A stretch of 64,000 nucleotides of DNA from Pleurodeles waltl (lineage: Eukaryota > Chordata > Amphibia > Caudata > Salamandridae). Location of the stretch: NCBI RefSeq assembly GCF_031143425.1, contig NC_090438.1, positions 753,327,823 to 753,391,822 of the forward strand, in the 5' to 3' direction. Numbering within the stretch: position 1 is the stretch's first letter; each line of letters starts with the position of its first letter. The translations under genes were made by a program, and so were the position numbers. The notes beneath the pieces are model-generated. The model was not told the DNA's origin and ran no database searches. It saw nothing but the letters and a program-made list of their open reading frames with translations. This document shows, one piece after another, positions 44,655-56,430 of the stretch.

Positions 44655-47299
44655 TGTAGGGGGCTGACTCAGTTTATGGTATACACCTATGGTGTGGCAC
44701 CCTATACTGAGTCCAGGCAACCCTTTGTGATAGTGAATAGGTGTCTGGATAGCAGAAGCTCTCTACAGGTAGCTGAGGCGAGAAGCTAAAGCTTATCCAG
44801 GAGGTATGTAAAGCACTTGCAATACAACAGTAGTCAGACAGTAACTCACTCACAAGAAAGAACCACACAAGTGTTGCAAAAATAAAGGATACTTTATTAC
44901 AGCACCACTACAAAACTGAAATTGGTATATCTCCCTTTGGAGATATTACACACAATATATACACACAAAATAACCATTAGAAATAGCAGATACACATACA
45001 GGGCAATAGGGGAGGGCCAAACCATATACTAAAATAAAATGTGGAATGTGAAATGGTGACTCCAGTCAAGGTAAGTGTGGTAGTGAGTTAGGGGCTGAGG
45101 GACACCAGAGGTAAGTACAGTAAGTGTCCCCAGCAACCAGAATTAATGTAATTACCCACCCAGTTGTCCCATAGACTAACACAGAGAGCAGTGGTTGGAG
45201 TTTGTGGAATTCAGGACCCTTCCCAGTGGACCCCGAGGAAACCAGAAGGCAAGAGGATCCTGCCCCAGGATACCGAGAAGACAGGAGTACTTACACCAGG
45301 GACTCAGATGCAGAGGGGAGAAGGGACTTTCTCCGAAGACTGGATGCCTTGGATTGTCCAGCTGCTGTCATGACCCATGAACTAGGCCGGTGGAACTCAG
45401 GGACGGATTACAGACATGGAGGACCTGCAAAGGAAGGGGTCAGAGTCTAACACCTTTGGAAGTGCCCAGGTGGTGCAGGTGGCAATGCCCACCCTCCTGA
45501 AGGTGAAGTTCCTGCATCTCGGTGGAAGAAGTCCAGATGTGGGGTCCCGGAGATGCAGAAGATCCCAGGAGTCACCTGTGAGCTGTACCTCTACGGTCGC
45601 CGGATTGCAGGAGGGTTATTGACCGGCCAGGTCACCAACAAGCACTGGCAAATGCAAACAGGAGCTGAAGAGGAGTTTGCAACGTTTTGTGGACCAGCAA
45701 GGTCCAAGAGATTCTATCCAGGAGGTGTGAGTCAGAGCTGGCCCTCGGCACGCCAGAATGCCAAAGGAAGTCAATGGAGCATCCATGAATGACCCACAGG
45801 TGCCGGACACAGGGAGTCACAAGGAGACCTTTCCAGCCCAGCAAAACAGAAGTCTCACGTCATAGGAGTTGCAGGACAGGAGCTGACCTTCAGTTTGCAG
45901 AGTGCTGGAGGCCAGAGCTTTTTGGAGCCTGAATATTTCCCAGAGGAAGAGTCAACAATCCTTGGCAAGTGCAACAGTCATGGTGCACAGGGGTGCCAGT
46001 CCTGTGGCAGGAGCAGGGGCCCACAGTCACAGACCCAGAGGAGGCCACAGACTCACCACCTGTTTTGTCAAATATCTGTGGATAGCAGACCCCACCAGCC
46101 AGTTGAGTCTTGAGGTGCCTGTGGTTGCAGGTGAGTGACTCCTTCACTCCAAGGGAGATTCCTTTGTGCTTACTGGTGCAAACAGAGCCCTTGTGACCCT
46201 GGAGGATGCACAGCCTTGGAGTTTGCAGAATTCTTGCAGGATCCAGAGAAATAATGTTGCAATGGGAGCCTTCCCACGAGAAGCAGACTTGTTCAGTTCC
46301 AGTGAAGACCAGCAGTGGTTCCAGTGGCCAAGAGCAGAAGATGTCTTGCAGGGAGTTCTTTGGAGAATCTTGATCGAAGAATCTGAGGACCAACCACAAG
46401 GGAGCTCTTAAGTAACCCTAAAAGGGGATTGGTCACTCTTTACAGTGATCCACCTATCAGAGGGGGTCAGGGATGTCATATACCTGACCTAACCAGTCAG
46501 ATACTCCCAGGGGCCTCTGCACATCCTATTTTCAAGATGGCAGAATCAAGTGGCCACCTAGCAGAGCTCTGTGCACCTCCATAGGAAAGGACCTAGACAG
46601 GGGGGTTGTCTCTCTCCTGTCCTTTGTGTAAATTCACGCCAGAGCGTGAACTGGGAGTTCCTGAACTGGTGCAAACTGGATTGTGCAAGGAGGGTACAAA
46701 GCAGTCTTGTGGGACTCAGGAGCCACCCCACTCCAGCCCTTAGACACCGAATACACAGGAAGAGCTGGTCACACCTTTCCCTTGCAGGAAATCCCTTGTC
46801 CTGCTCCTCCGGCCTGAACCTGGCTCACCAGCAGGAGGGCAGAACAGTGGGGTCAGTAGCAGCGTGGGCTGGCCGCTTGGCCCTGCAAGGCTGCACAGGC
46901 AGAACTGGGGGATCCCCTAGGGAACACTCAGAGTACATGGTATCATGCAACAAACACTGGAATCAGTGTAGTTGCATGATTCCAATATATTTGATACCAC
47001 ACTTGCCTAGTTTCGGGGAAGCCAATATGTAGTTGTACCAATCGTGTTGACCAGTGTCCACTACATACCTTCAGATGGCTTCCTCGCACTTACAGAGTCC
47101 AGGAATTGGTCTGGGGTCTGCAGGGGCACCCGGCTCAGGCAGGTGTACCCTCACACTTAAGAGACATGCACACTGTCCTTGGGCTGAAGGGCATACCTGA
47201 GAGGTGACTTATAACGTCTGAGTGCAGTGGTCAGGTTTGGCAGTGAAAGGGTGCATGCACCCTTTCACGCAGGCTGCAATAGCAGGCCTGCAGTCACAC

Positions 47300-47988
47300 A
47301 AACTCAAACAAAACATAAATCCTTATCTTCGGCCCCAACAAGACGGCATGGAATGACTCCTGGTAGCCCAACACCCTCAGACCACCCCCAACACCCACTG
47401 CCCACGCACGCAACCTTGGCATCGTTCTAGACTCATCTCTCTCCATGACCCAGCAAATCAAAGCCATACCATCCTCCTGCTTCAACACCCTTCACGTGCT
47501 ACGCAAGACATTCAAATGGATTCCTTTAGAAACAAGAAGAACGGTCACCCACGCCCTCATCAGCAGCAGACTGGACTACGGCAACGCTCTCTACGCAGAG
47601 ACCACAGCTAAACTTCAAAGAAAACTCCAGCGAATTCAAAACGCAGCAGCACGTCTCATCCTCAACCTCCCTCGCCTCGAACACATATCCACCCACCTCA
47701 GATCCCTACACTGGCTGCCCATCAACAAAAGGATCATCTTCAAAGTCCTCGTCCACGCTCACAAAGCCCTCCACGACACTGGACCGGCCTACCTCAACAA
47801 ACGAGTAAACTGATCCTTCTCCCACCTCACCGCCAAGACCTGGAACTCCCTCCCTACCAACCTACGCAAGACCCAGGCCCTCCTAACCTTCAGGAAGCAG
47901 TAACCGGCACCCCCTGCCCCTCAGCGCCTTGAGACCCTAACGGTGAATAGTGCGCTTAAGAAATTATTTGATTGATTGATTGATTGAC
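47300..47988 (+). pseudogene. CR1/L2-like LINE 3' end nested in the LTR-type element
   Basis: The translation (47395-47900) reads NLGIVLDSSLSMTQQIKAI, SCFNTLHVLRKTFKWIP, HALISSRLDYGNALYAET, LQRIQNAAARLILNL, LRSLHWLPINKRIIFKVL and AYLNKRVN. These are the C-terminal blocks of CR1/L2-clade LINE reverse transcriptase proteins. One stop at about 47812 precedes a short tail, and the insert ends in (GATT)n at 47972-47985. Only the last quarter of ORF2 is present, the usual 5' truncation. LTR-element sequence resumes at CAGTTTGTATGGG. Confidence 0.85.
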
Positions 47989-48105
47989 AGTTTGTATGGG
48001 CTCCCATGGGTGGCATAATAGATACTAGGGACTTACATGGGTGCACCAGTATGCCAATTGTGGATGTGAAAGATTACCAAGAAACATTATGGTAAAGAGC
48101 ACAGT

Positions 48106-48136
48106 CACTGTGGTCCCAGTTAGCAGGATCCCAGTG
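48106..48136. repeat. CACTGGG...CCCAGTG stem-loop, single copy
   Basis: An imperfect 31 bp inverted repeat near the end of the 44655-48210 element. On the minus strand it reads CACTGGGATCCTGCTAACTG followed by GGACCACAGTG. It matches the triplicated module at 53436-53624. Confidence 0.75.
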
Positions 48137-48210
48137 AGCTACAGTCCAAACACACTGACATCAGGCAAAAAGTGGGGGGAACTATGCCAGAAAGATGGCA
48201 TTTTCCTACA

Positions 48211-48770
48211 CATGTGAGTTGGTGATACGCAAATGGTTGGCAGCTTGCACAGCAACTCTTTTGCTGGCAGCATCAATTTTCTTGCTCTCCTTCTCAGCAG
48301 GAGGTGACTCTCCATTTGCCTGGCTATGGGCACGTTTTCGTGCTGTGGTGAAGACAACTGAGGAGGGTCTTGAGATCTAATATATTTTGAGTCGTAGGGA
48401 GCCAGCTTATATTTTTTGTCGACTCTATGGGTGATAGCCTTAGAGTGGACCGGCTCCTTAAATATTTTATCACCATGAAGAAGCATGGCGGGAGCATTGG
48501 GAGAAATTGAATATCCCTGCGTGTGGATGTCAGTGTGTCAAACAGAAGTCCTGTTCAATGGGGTCCCTGTGTAGCTCTACATTGTGAAATGCAGCTGCTC
48601 TTGTTCTACCTGTTGGTAGGAAGTAGTGTCCTCTGGTGATGAGGAGTGTGCTGGGGACAGGTCAGGATCATTAGAAAAGATGAGGCCAGGATCATAAGTG
48701 TCCCAGGGATCTGGGGTGTAATCTCCTGGTGTAGGTGAGACAGAAACCCTGGGTAACTTTACAACCCCCA
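48211..48770 (-). pseudogene. DIRS-C gag, middle part
   Basis: The minus strand reads MLLHGDKIFKEPVHSKAITH and RVDKKYKLAPYDSKYIRSQD, co-linear with DIRS-B gag (MLKHSKQIFQDPVKGRAITP, RVEKKYKPPPTDPVYV). Upstream text fades near 48770. It continues the gag half at 44201-44654 across the insertion. Confidence 0.75.
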
Positions 48771-50980
48771 GGATGCTGGGGAAAAAAAGGATTCAAATTT
48801 GGCATGGATACCTTACGTGGAACAAAGTTACGGAGCCGTAAGCTTGGACTACCCCAAATAGCCAGAAAAGGGCTCTGCACTTGGGGGTGGGAGTTATCAG
48901 CTAAGGGGTTAAACACATATCAGAACTTTAAAAAGTCCCAAATTTGTACTGCTAGATTATCCATGCATCCAATTCTTATTTTACACAATTAAATGTGTAT
49001 AACTTGATCATTTCGTTGGTTGTGGTATTAACACATTCTCATTTTTTCTTCAGATGCCACTTTCTTGTTTTAAAACAGACTTCTTATAAGATCTTGTTTT
49101 GGGAGCGGGGAGTCTGGGGAAATAGGTAGGCCATGTACCTCCCTGCCCCTGAGTTGGCAGCATGGTTTCCTAGGCAGGTAGTCACCTAAGCTTACAATGC
49201 TTGCACAGATGGGCTACCAGTGTTTCCTGATATGCTGATTGGGCTTGTTGCTGAGGCATTATGAACAGGAAGGGTTTCATATAGAGGGCATGATTCCCCA
49301 CACAAAAGATACACTCCTGTACACGAAAAAAGGCTTGCATTTTTTCTCCTTGACAGAAGATATGGTCCAGGTTTACAAAGCTGGACAAAATGATTTGAGA
49401 CTAAAACTTTATGATATGAACGCAAAAACATGTCACTGCAGCTGACATGCTTTCTATGAGGAATAACACCATCTTAATCTGCATTAATGTCTGTCCCTAA
49501 CTATGCACAGAGAACACACCAGAGGGTCGTCTCATAAATCACGAGAACCTAGGTTTTAATTTGCCTTCATTACAGCATTATTAATATTAATAAGCACAAT
49601 TTGTAAAGTGCATAGCTGCCTAAAAAAGGTTTACCAGTGTTAGGCTCATCTACTGAAAGATTGCAAACCTACCAGTCTTCAGAAAGACTTATATTTAAAG
49701 GGGTTCTGAATGCTGAAACAGCCATATTTTCAAAGATTTGGGAAACGGAGAGAGTGACTGGCACACCCTTAATCTAGGAGGGAAGCGCAATCCAGCATTT
49801 CAGACCAAATGAAAAAACAAAAGGCGCAGCCCCCTTGGCGAGATTTCCTAATTCTAGGGATTACACCCAACTTGGAATCACTTGATTGCAAACAGAAAGT
49901 GGGAGTGTACGGGGAAACCAATGTTCTAAGATAGGCAGGTCCTGAGTTTCTTTTTCCTTCTATTCACAAAAAAGGGAAAGTACAAATTCCAGGACATAGA
50001 TTTGCAGGGAGGAAATCCTAAACAGAAAGACCATAGGATTATATAAAGCTGCCCTCACCCACTAAACAGTGGCATGCTTCATCATAGGGCGGCTAACACA
50101 TCCTGGTGCAGACCAACACTCAGGGTGGAGAGCTGTATTTTTTTAATTAGAAGAGAAATCCACACTGCAGAAAAATGTTTAATATGTCTAAGAAGGTGCC
50201 CTCCCAATTTTATTATGGGCCCCTCTTGGCAGGGTTAAAATGATTGCAACAGGGTGAACCCGGGAACCTAGATCTCCACCACCCTCTCTGCTGGTATCGC
50301 CAAGTTCCAATCATTTTTATTGGCCTTCTGGGCCCTGGACTTCCTCGGGATACAGATCCCTTAAAATGAGCCTCCTTGTCTATAACTCGATGAAGGCTAT
50401 CATTAAATATTGGGCAATACTTGCCATTCATAACAACACTCCACAAAGTTGCACACAAAAACAATATCACATTTTTAGCAATATAGAAAAACTTCCCTGA
50501 GTCCATCATTTTCTTCACTTTATATAGTACTGTCAAAACCTGTGTCAATACACACACCCAATGTGCCACCTACAACCATTGTAGAAGAGTGCACGACTCA
50601 CCCTTAATACCAAAGAAATGTATTATAATTAGCGTTCCTTACCAGAGTTTTATTTTCACCTTTCCAAACCCAGGTTAAGAGTGGGAACGTTGCCCTTTAG
50701 TCACACACTGCACAAACATGTGAAGAATTAACCACTATACCTTGCTCTTGGGCTTATACTCAAAATCTTATCTCCTCTCTCTCTCATTCACCTCAAATAG
50801 TGTCTATAGATCTCCACTCTATAGCTTACTGAACCCTGTACTCAGGATGTCTTAACGGTGTGTCCGTCATTATAAATCCTGTCAATGCCCAGAGATACCT
50901 CTTGTTGTGTTCCCTACAGATTCCCCCTTACAGGTGGCCAGAGGCTGGGGAAGGGAGGCCCGGGTTTCGGCGGGGGAGAG
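48771..50980. other. Unassigned intronic DNA
   Basis: No coding signature or terminal repeat is recognised in 2.2 kb. An open frame of 118 codons at 50213-50569 (minus) has no domain that I can name. Confidence 0.35.
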
Positions 50981-50987
50981 AGCCGGG

Positions 50988-51012
50988 CGGGGGGGGGGGG
51001 GGGGGGGGGGGA
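50988..51012. repeat. Poly-G run
   Basis: About 24 consecutive G (with one C before) in a G-rich setting, a possible quadruplex former. It is also a place where sequencing length error is likely. Confidence 0.85.
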
Positions 51013-51860
51013 ACCACTTCCTTTATCAAGATCCAACATTGCCGTCAGAACCACTCGTTACCCTCCGAAGATGACAGAGGTGATGACGCGAAGGCATTTT
51101 ACTGTCAAGATGGCCGCTGCTAAACGTCATGTGGTACTGTGGATTATGTGATTCTACTCAACAGGTACCAGTCAGTGCGCGTCTCTTCAGCCTTCTATTA
51201 TTGGTTCCACACACCATCTTAGTCAGATCTGGTAGTGCTACACATAACGCTCCTCGAATCCATAAATAAAGAAGCAATTATTCCGTTCATTCTAATATTA
51301 TTATATTTTCGCCTATCACTGGAGGAAACTATTCTTTAATTATGCTTGCATGTGTGTGTTCATCATGCTGTTGTTCAGACACTCCCGCCCCCCAAAGGAG
51401 CCTTTACATAAGCTAGACTTTCAAACGAGTTCATATCCTGTCTCATTTGGCTATCCATTTTTAGTTTGTCACATTATTTTTCTTGTAGCTCGCATCTATC
51501 TGTCCTCTCAATTCATCTATATGGACCTAATCTCTGTTTTGTTAGCATTCCCAAGTCCTCCCAAATGGGGCAATTCTGGAAGCCCTTCACATTTTTTTTT
51601 ATAGCGCACTGAAACAATTCCTTCTGAATATTCTCTCATATTTCAAGGGCTATTCAGTCCTGACTAACAACGCAGATTATCTTTGCAGACCTACATGACT
51701 ATAGGATGCAATTGTGATAATGCCAGGGGATCGCATCATCGAAGCCCCTGTCACTATTATTTAATCTAAACACCCATCTTTGTTCTTGCCTGAACAAAAA
51801 GGTCTTCATGTCCTTGACTGTTTTCAGAATAAATGGTTTGCCTATTACCACCCATTTAAG
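51013..51860 (-). other. Possible 3' untranslated part of PLE-2
   Basis: This lies directly after the GIY-YIG remnant of PLE-2 on the minus strand. No coding motifs. The real end of PLE-2 was not located. Confidence 0.3.
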
Positions 51861-51863
51861 ATC

Positions 51864-52140
51864 TCATTCTGAATGTTCTATCTCTAAAAAGAGAAAGGTT
51901 ATTTTTGTTATCGTCTTTTTGCATCTCACGTTGCTCACATGCTCTAATATTCTGATTTCCACTTGCCTTGTAGTCATGCCCACATATAGGAAATTACAGG
52001 GGCACCTGATCAAGTATATTACATTTTCCGAGTTGCAAGAAGTATTGCTAGTCGACTGCCACAAACATTTCAGTCCCAGGCTCATAGATTTCGTATTACT
52101 GGTCTGGGTCAAGCCTTACACCGCCCCCAGACATAGTGGC
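51864..52140 (-). pseudogene. PLE-2 GIY-YIG endonuclease remnant
   Basis: The frame reads SENVIYLIRCPCNFLYVGMT, TRQVEIRILEHVSNVR. VIYLIRC and LYVGMT are the GIY and YIG elements, and the R in EIRILEH is at the catalytic Arg position. The domain end after residue 80 is eroded. It nicks DNA for target-primed insertion in PLEs. Confidence 0.85.
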
Positions 52141-52379
52141 CAGACACTGGGTAAATCCCAAAGATTCGGTTCTATTGTTTGTTTGGTCATTCGTGGTCTT
52201 GTGTGTACCAGGAGATTTCTAATACTCGCGCATGTCTTGAAAGAGAACAGCTTATCTTCTTTACACAATTTGAGGCGTTCTGAATGTTGTCACAGATGTT
52301 TCTGTCTATTTTCAGTCCCTCATGGCTCTCTGGGGGGGGACTCCCTATTGGTATTTCTCACTCTTTTCCACGTTTCCTG

Positions 52380-53352
52380 ATAACCTGTTCAGGGTACATC
52401 TGTTCTTGTAGTTTCTCACTCCATTTCTTGCTGCCTTTGCAAAATTACTAACCTCTGAACAATTTCTGCACAATTTCTATTTAAGCAGAGAAACTGTCCA
52501 TAAGGCAGATTCCCCTTCAAGGACCTATTATGGAAACTCTGAAAAGACAGCAAATTATTTCTGTCCGTTGGTTTTTGATATAGTTCACTGACCAGCTCCA
52601 CTTCTGTTCTGGTTTAATGATCAGGTCCAAAAAAGGTAGAGCCATGGAAGTAACCGTGGAAGTGAAAAACAGATAAGGATTTCTACCATTGAGTCACCTG
52701 AGAAATTCATCCTCAGATTCACTATCACCATGCCAAAACATTAGCACCTTGTATATGTAGCGATGCCACATTCTCATAGATTCCAAGAAGGGATTTCAGG
52801 CATAGTAAATGTGTTCTTTCTAAAAATCTGAGACATACAAGCATGCCATGCGAAGGAACTTACCAATGAAGGTGCCATGTATTTGAAGATATAACAGGTC
52901 TTTAAACTGAAAAAAATTCTTAGTGAGTGCTAATTCTGACATGCTCAAAATAAAAGATATCGGTGTTTGAAAATCCCATGTTTCAGAGTACAAAACATGT
53001 TCTATGACTCTCAAAGTATCCTCTTAGGGAATGTTGGTATATAAGGATTCAATGTCAAGCGCTTTCAAAAATTTCATTTGGGGATTGATTGTCACATCAG
53101 TACTTCCCTGGTATCTTAAGTAGGAAGGCAATTTTCTCTATAAGAGGCTGCAAGAAGAAATCACAGAACTGTGATAGCGTCTCCAATATCGAACCTATAC
53201 CCGATACTACGGGTCTACCCTGTGGCGGTCTTCTGAGCTTGTGTGCTTTCGGCAATGTGTAGAAATACAGGACCATCAGTTTGTCTCTGCAGAGGAAGAC
53301 TGCTTCCTTTTGGCAGATCCACCCATTTGTTGGTGCTTCCTCTACAAGGGAT
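52380..53352 (-). pseudogene. PLE-2 reverse transcriptase, second part
   Basis: From the insertion boundary the minus strand reads FYTLPKAHKLRRPPQGRPVV, then SGIGSILETLSQFCDFFLQP (about 53190-53270), the conserved PLE RT entry. A broken palm follows with weak blocks at 52820-53040. The tail LYQKPTDRNNLLSFQSFHNR and SLKGNLPYGQFL (52601-52480) is the PLE block before the linker. Stops and frameshifts are frequent, and the D-D catalytic boxes are not clearly readable. Confidence 0.8.
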
Positions 53353-56300
53353 TGTGAGAAAGTAGCCTCTTTCTAGCCTTGTTACCCCCATTTTTGGCCT
53401 GTTTGTGAGTGTATGTCAGGGTGTTTTCACTGTCTCACTGGGATCCTGCTAGCCAGGGCCCAGTGCTCATAGTGAAAACCCTATGTTTTCAGTATGTTTG
53501 TTATGTGTCACTGGGACCCTGCTAGCCAGGACCCCAGTGCTCATAGGTTTGTGGCCTATATGTATGTGTTCCCTGTGTGATGCCTAACTGTCTCACTGAG
53601 GCTCTGCTAACCAGAACCTCAGTGGTTATGCTCTCTCTTTACAAATTGTCACTAACAGGCTAGTGACCAATTTCACCAATTTACATTGGCATACTGGAAC
53701 ACCCTTATAATTCCCTAGTATATGGTACTGAGGTACCCAGGGTATTGGGGTTCCAGGAGATCCCTATGGGCTGCAGCATTTCTTTTGCGACCCATAGGGA
53801 GCTCTGACAATTCTTACACAGGCCTGCCACTGCAGCCTGAGTGAAATAACGTCCACGTTATTTCACAGCCATTTTACACTGCACTTAAGTAACTTATAAG
53901 TCACCTATATGTCTAACCTTTACCTGGTAAAGGTTGGGTGCTAAGTTACTTAGTGTGTGGGCACCCTGGCACTAGCCAAGGTGCCCCCACATTGTTCAGG
54001 GCCAATTCCCCGGACTTTGTGAGTGCGGGGACACCATTACACGCGTGCACTACACATAGGTCACTACCTATGTGTAGCTTCACAATGGTAACTCCGAATA
54101 TGGCCATGTAACATGTTTAAGATCATGGAATTGCCCCCCCAATGCCATCCTGGTATTGGGGAGACAATCCCATGATTCCCCGGGTCTCTAGAACATACCC
54201 GGGTACTGCCAAACTGCCTTTTCAGGGGTTTCACTGCAGCTGCTGCTGCTGCCAACCCCTCAGACAGGTTTCTACCCTCCTGGGGTCCAGCCAGGCTTGG
54301 CCCAGGAAGGCAGAACAAAGGACTTCCTCAGAGAGAGGGTGTTACACCCTCTCCCTTTGGAATAAGGTGTCAGGGCTGGGGAGGAGTAGCCTCCCCCAGC
54401 CTCTGGAAATGCTTTGATGGGCACAGATGGTGCCCATCTCTGCATAAGCCAGTCTAACCGGTTCAGGGATCCCTCAGCCCTGCTCTGGCGCGAAACTGGA
54501 CAAAGGAAAGGGGAGTGACCACTCCCCTGACCTGCACCTCCCCTGGGAGGTGCCCAGAGCTCCTCCAGTGTGCTCCAGACCTCTGCCATCTTGGAAACAG
54601 AGGTGCTGCTGGCACACTGGACTGCTCTGAGTGGCCAGGGCCAGCAGGTGACGTCAGAGACTCCTTCTGATAGGCTCCTTCAGGTGTTGCTAGCCTATCC
54701 TCTCTCCTAGGTAGCCAAACCTCCTTTTCTGGCTATTTAGGGTCTCTGCTTTGGGGAATTCCTTAGATAACGAATGCAAGAGCTCATCAGAGTTCCTCTG
54801 CATCTCTCTCTTCACCTTCTGCCAAGGAATCGACTGCTGACCGTGCTGGAAGCCTGCAAAACTGCAACAAAGTAGCAAAGACGACTACTGCGACCTTGTA
54901 ACGCTGATCCTGCCGCCTTCTCGACTGTTTTCCTGGTGGTGCATGCTGTGGGGGTAGTCTGCCTCCTCTCTGCACTAGAAGCTCCGAAGAAATCGCCCGT
55001 GGGTCGACGGAATCTTCCCCCTGCAACCGCAGGCACCAAAGAACTGCATCACCGGTCCTCTGGGTCTCCTCTCTGCACGACGAGCGAGGTCCCTTGAACT
55101 CAGCAACTCTGTCCAAGTGACTCCCACAGTCCAGTGACTCTTCAGTCCAAGTTTGGTGGCGGTAAGTCCTTGCCTCCCCCACGCTAGACTGCATTGCTGG
55201 GAACCGCGTGTTTTGCAGCTACTCCGGCTCCTGTGCACTCTTCGAGGATTCCCTTTGTGCACAGCCAAGCCTGGGTCCCCGGCACTCTAACCTGCATTGC
55301 ATGACCTCCTGAGTTGTCCTCCGGCTTCGTGGGACCCTCTTGTGCAACTTCGGGTGAGCTCCGGTTCACTCCACTTCGTAGTGCCTGTTCCGGCACTTCT
55401 GCGGGTGCTGCTTGCTTCTGAGTGGGCTCTTTGTCTTGCTGGGCGCCCCCTCTGTCTCCTCAAGCAATTGGCGACATCCTGGTCCCTCCTGGGCCACAGC
55501 AGCATCCAAAAACCCTAACCGCGACCCTTGCAGCTAGCAAGGCTTGTTTGCGGTCTTTCTGCACGGAAACACTTCTGCACGACTCTTCACGACGTGGGAC
55601 ATCCATCCTCCAAATGGGAAGTTTCTAGCCCTTGTCATTCTTGCAGAATCCACAGCTTCTACCATCCGGTGGCAGCTTCTTTGCACCCACAGCTGGCATT
55701 TCCTGGGCATCTGCCCACTCCCGACTTGATCGTGACTCTTGGACTTGGTCCCCTTGTTCCACAGGTACTCTCGTCAGGAAATCCATCGTTGTTGCATTGC
55801 TGGTGTTGTTGTTTCTGGCAGAAATCCCCTATCACTACTTCTGTGCTCTTTGGGGAACTTAGGTGCACTTTGCACCCACTTTTCAGGGTCTTGGGGTGGG
55901 CTATTTTTCTAACCCTCACTGTTTTCTTATAGTCCCAGCGACCCTCTACGAGCTCACATAGGTTTGGGGTCCATTCGTGGTTCGCATTCCACTTCTAGAG
56001 TATATGGTTTGTGTTGCCCCTATCCCTATGTTCTCCCATTGCATTCTATTGTGACTATACATTGTTTGCACTGTTTTCTATTGCTATTACTGTATATTTT
56101 GGTATTGTGTACATATATCTTGTGTATATTTGCTATCCTCATACTGAGGGTACTCACTGAGATACTTTTGGCATATTGTTCTAAAAATAAAGTACCTTTA
56201 TTTTTAGTATATCTGTGTATTGTGTTTTCTTATGATAATGTGCATATGACACTAGTGGTACTGTAGGAGCTTCACTCGTCTCCTAGTTCAGCCTAAGCTG

Positions 56301-56430
56301 CTCTGCTAAGCTACCTTTTCTATCAGCCTAAGCTGCTAGACACCCCTCTACACTAATAAGTGATAACTGGACCTGGTGCAAGGTGTAAGTACCCCTTGGT
56401 ACCCACTACAAGCCAGGCCAGCCTCCTACA
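53353..56430 (+). mobile_element. LTR-type non-coding element of 3.08 kb with 5 bp target duplication
   Basis: It starts TGTGAGAAAG at 53353 and ends CCTCCTACA at 56430. GGGAT precedes it (53348-53352) and follows it (56431-56435), a perfect 5 bp duplication. TG...CA ends with 5 bp duplication fit an LTR retroelement or solo LTR, unusually long at 3078 bp. No protein is encoded; the open frames are unrelated on both strands. AATAAA with a self-complementary TTTATT follows at about 56187-56203 near the right end, placing the transcription direction as plus. It interrupts PLE-2. Confidence 0.85.
53436..53624. repeat. Three tandem CACTGGG...CCCAGTG stem-loops
   Basis: Units at 53436-53465, 53509-53539 and 53594-53624 each form a stem (CACTGGG with CCCAGTG, or CACTGAGG with CCTCAGTG) around a CTGCTAGCCAG-like loop. 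The third unit has changes on both arms that keep pairing. Spacing is 73 and 85 bp. Confidence 0.85.

Larger units (their letters stand above)
44655..48210 (-). mobile_element. LTR-type non-coding element inserted in DIRS-C gag
   Basis: The insert has ends TGTAGGGGG at 44655 and TTTTCCTACA at 48210, fitting TG...CA. The flanking bases CCTGG (44650-44654) and CATGT (48211-48215) look like a mutated 5 bp target duplication. Joining the flanks restores DIRS gag co-linearity. Orientation is minus, judged by the AATAAA region at about 44880 and by a stem-loop shared with the plus-strand element at 53353. No coding region of its own was recognised. A LINE tail is nested at about 47300-47988. Confidence 0.75.
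42396..48770 (-). mobile_element. DIRS-C, worn DIRS copy split by an LTR-type element
   Basis: The RNase H end (42400) through RT to mid-gag (44654) continues beyond an insertion as the earlier part of gag (48211 to about 48770). The recombinase and both terminal repeats are missing. The sequence is closer to DIRS-A/B than to DIRS-1 but much more decayed. Confidence 0.8.

Noticed and set aside
47227..47430. Possible separate small gene before the nested LINE
   Set aside because: The frame spans the boundary between the LTR-type element and the LINE tail and has no own signature.
50213..50569. 118-codon minus-strand open frame
   Set aside because: No domain recognised and no conserved neighbours; length is compatible with chance.
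53436..53624. Regularly spaced repeats resembling a CRISPR array
   Set aside because: Three diverged hairpin units within a vertebrate LTR-type element; spacers are not similar in length to CRISPR spacers and no cas genes exist.
54787..55520. Several overlapping open frames of 70-135 codons on both strands
   Set aside because: They fall inside the non-coding LTR-type element, are GC-rich, overlap in all frames and show no domain.
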